Source: Methylomonas sp. (lineage in GTDB: Bacteria; Pseudomonadota; Gammaproteobacteria; Methylococcales; Methylomonadaceae). Taken from it: DNA of 64,000 nucleotides. The notes beneath the pieces are model-generated. The model searched no databases and was not told where the DNA came from. It saw only the letters and a list, made by a program, of their open reading frames with translations. The translations under genes were made by a program, and so were the position numbers. Positions 63,911 through 64,000 of the stretch are shown piece after piece (the first letter of the stretch is position 1; each line of letters opens with the position of its first letter). Where the stretch lies: assembly GCF_023228165.1 (NCBI RefSeq), contig NZ_JALOBS010000022.1, forward strand, positions 31,651 through 95,650, read 5' to 3'.

Positions 63911-64000
63911 AAAGAGCGTCGAATAGTTTCCAGTTAAGCTGTAGGGTTATTGGTTTTCCACCGCCTTTTTCCGTTGTTTAAATCGATAGGAATCATTACC
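63911..64000. other. Right window edge, upstream of tnpA
   Basis: Upstream of tnpA the frame meets a stop at 63937-63935 on the minus strand. No gene can be assigned in the last 90 bp. A minus-strand frame beginning at ATG 63995 (MIPIDLNNGKRRWK) ends after 20 codons and has no support. Confidence 0.4.

Noticed and set aside
1..64000. CRISPR arrays, tRNA genes and ICE attachment sites
   Set aside because: I looked for regularly spaced repeats, tRNA-like stretches and att-type duplications and found none. The repeats present are explained by cassettes and transposon ends.

Overview
The window is an accessory DNA block from a gammaproteobacterium. The sequence does not fix the genus. Base composition is roughly half G+C, codon use looks proteobacterial, and the conjugation genes are of the kind found in Pseudomonas/SXT-type integrative conjugative elements (ICEs). 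I saw no rRNA, tRNA, CRISPR array or housekeeping operon. Almost everything belongs to mobile elements, conjugation, or defence and toxin-antitoxin functions.

Layout. 1-1120: the end of a Tn402/Tn5053-like transposon, with the 5' part of a DDE transposase gene on the minus strand, inserted just upstream of a serine recombinase. 1121-2001: a serine recombinase plus a small WGR-type gene. This cassette recurs as a direct repeat at about 44300-45236, and a WGR fragment lies at 47387-47509. 2047-17860: defence and addiction cargo, comprising a ribbon-helix-helix/VapC module, a type III restriction-modification pair (Mod, Res), two large adjacent genes of unknown family (one with a P-loop), a HI1419/HI1420-type toxin-antitoxin pair, and a TIR/SEFIR-NACHT protein. 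18997-43496: a nearly complete G-type ICE transfer region, with coupling protein TraD, the RAQPRD block, TraK/TraB/TraV-like core proteins, the VirB4-like ATPase, TraU/TraH/TraG-like proteins, a lytic transglycosylase, a pyrophosphatase-like protein and an HD-type relaxase. The transfer region is interrupted at 22418-26119 by a minus-strand two-gene module. Its large protein looks like a TPR-GreAB-C-PIN conflict effector, and its small partner shares a GDN(I/V)GRDK motif with it.

43624-47571: an IHF-like gene without a normal start codon, the second recombinase/WGR cassette, a ParDE pair, a 507-bp non-coding element with palindromic inverted ends, and a lysine/alanine-rich winged-helix protein. 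47572-59602: a composite restriction island in the order hsdM, YhcG-like nuclease, hsdS, mcrB, mcrC, fic (broken by one stop codon), hsdR, mostly with overlapping genes. 60035-64000: a RelE/HigB-like toxin with HTH antitoxin, then the end of a Tn3-family transposon with tnpA reading toward it.

How it fits together. The transfer genes would move the element. The restriction systems, the NACHT protein, the PIN effector and the unknown two-gene locus would protect the host from other incoming DNA. At least four toxin-antitoxin pairs would stabilise the block. Two direct copies of a resolvase-like recombinase with its upstream site could excise or rearrange the roughly 43 kb between them. The best candidates for something undescribed are the gene pair at 8292-13876, the GDN-motif/PIN module inside the tra operon, and the McrB with an extra domain inserted in its AAA+ core.
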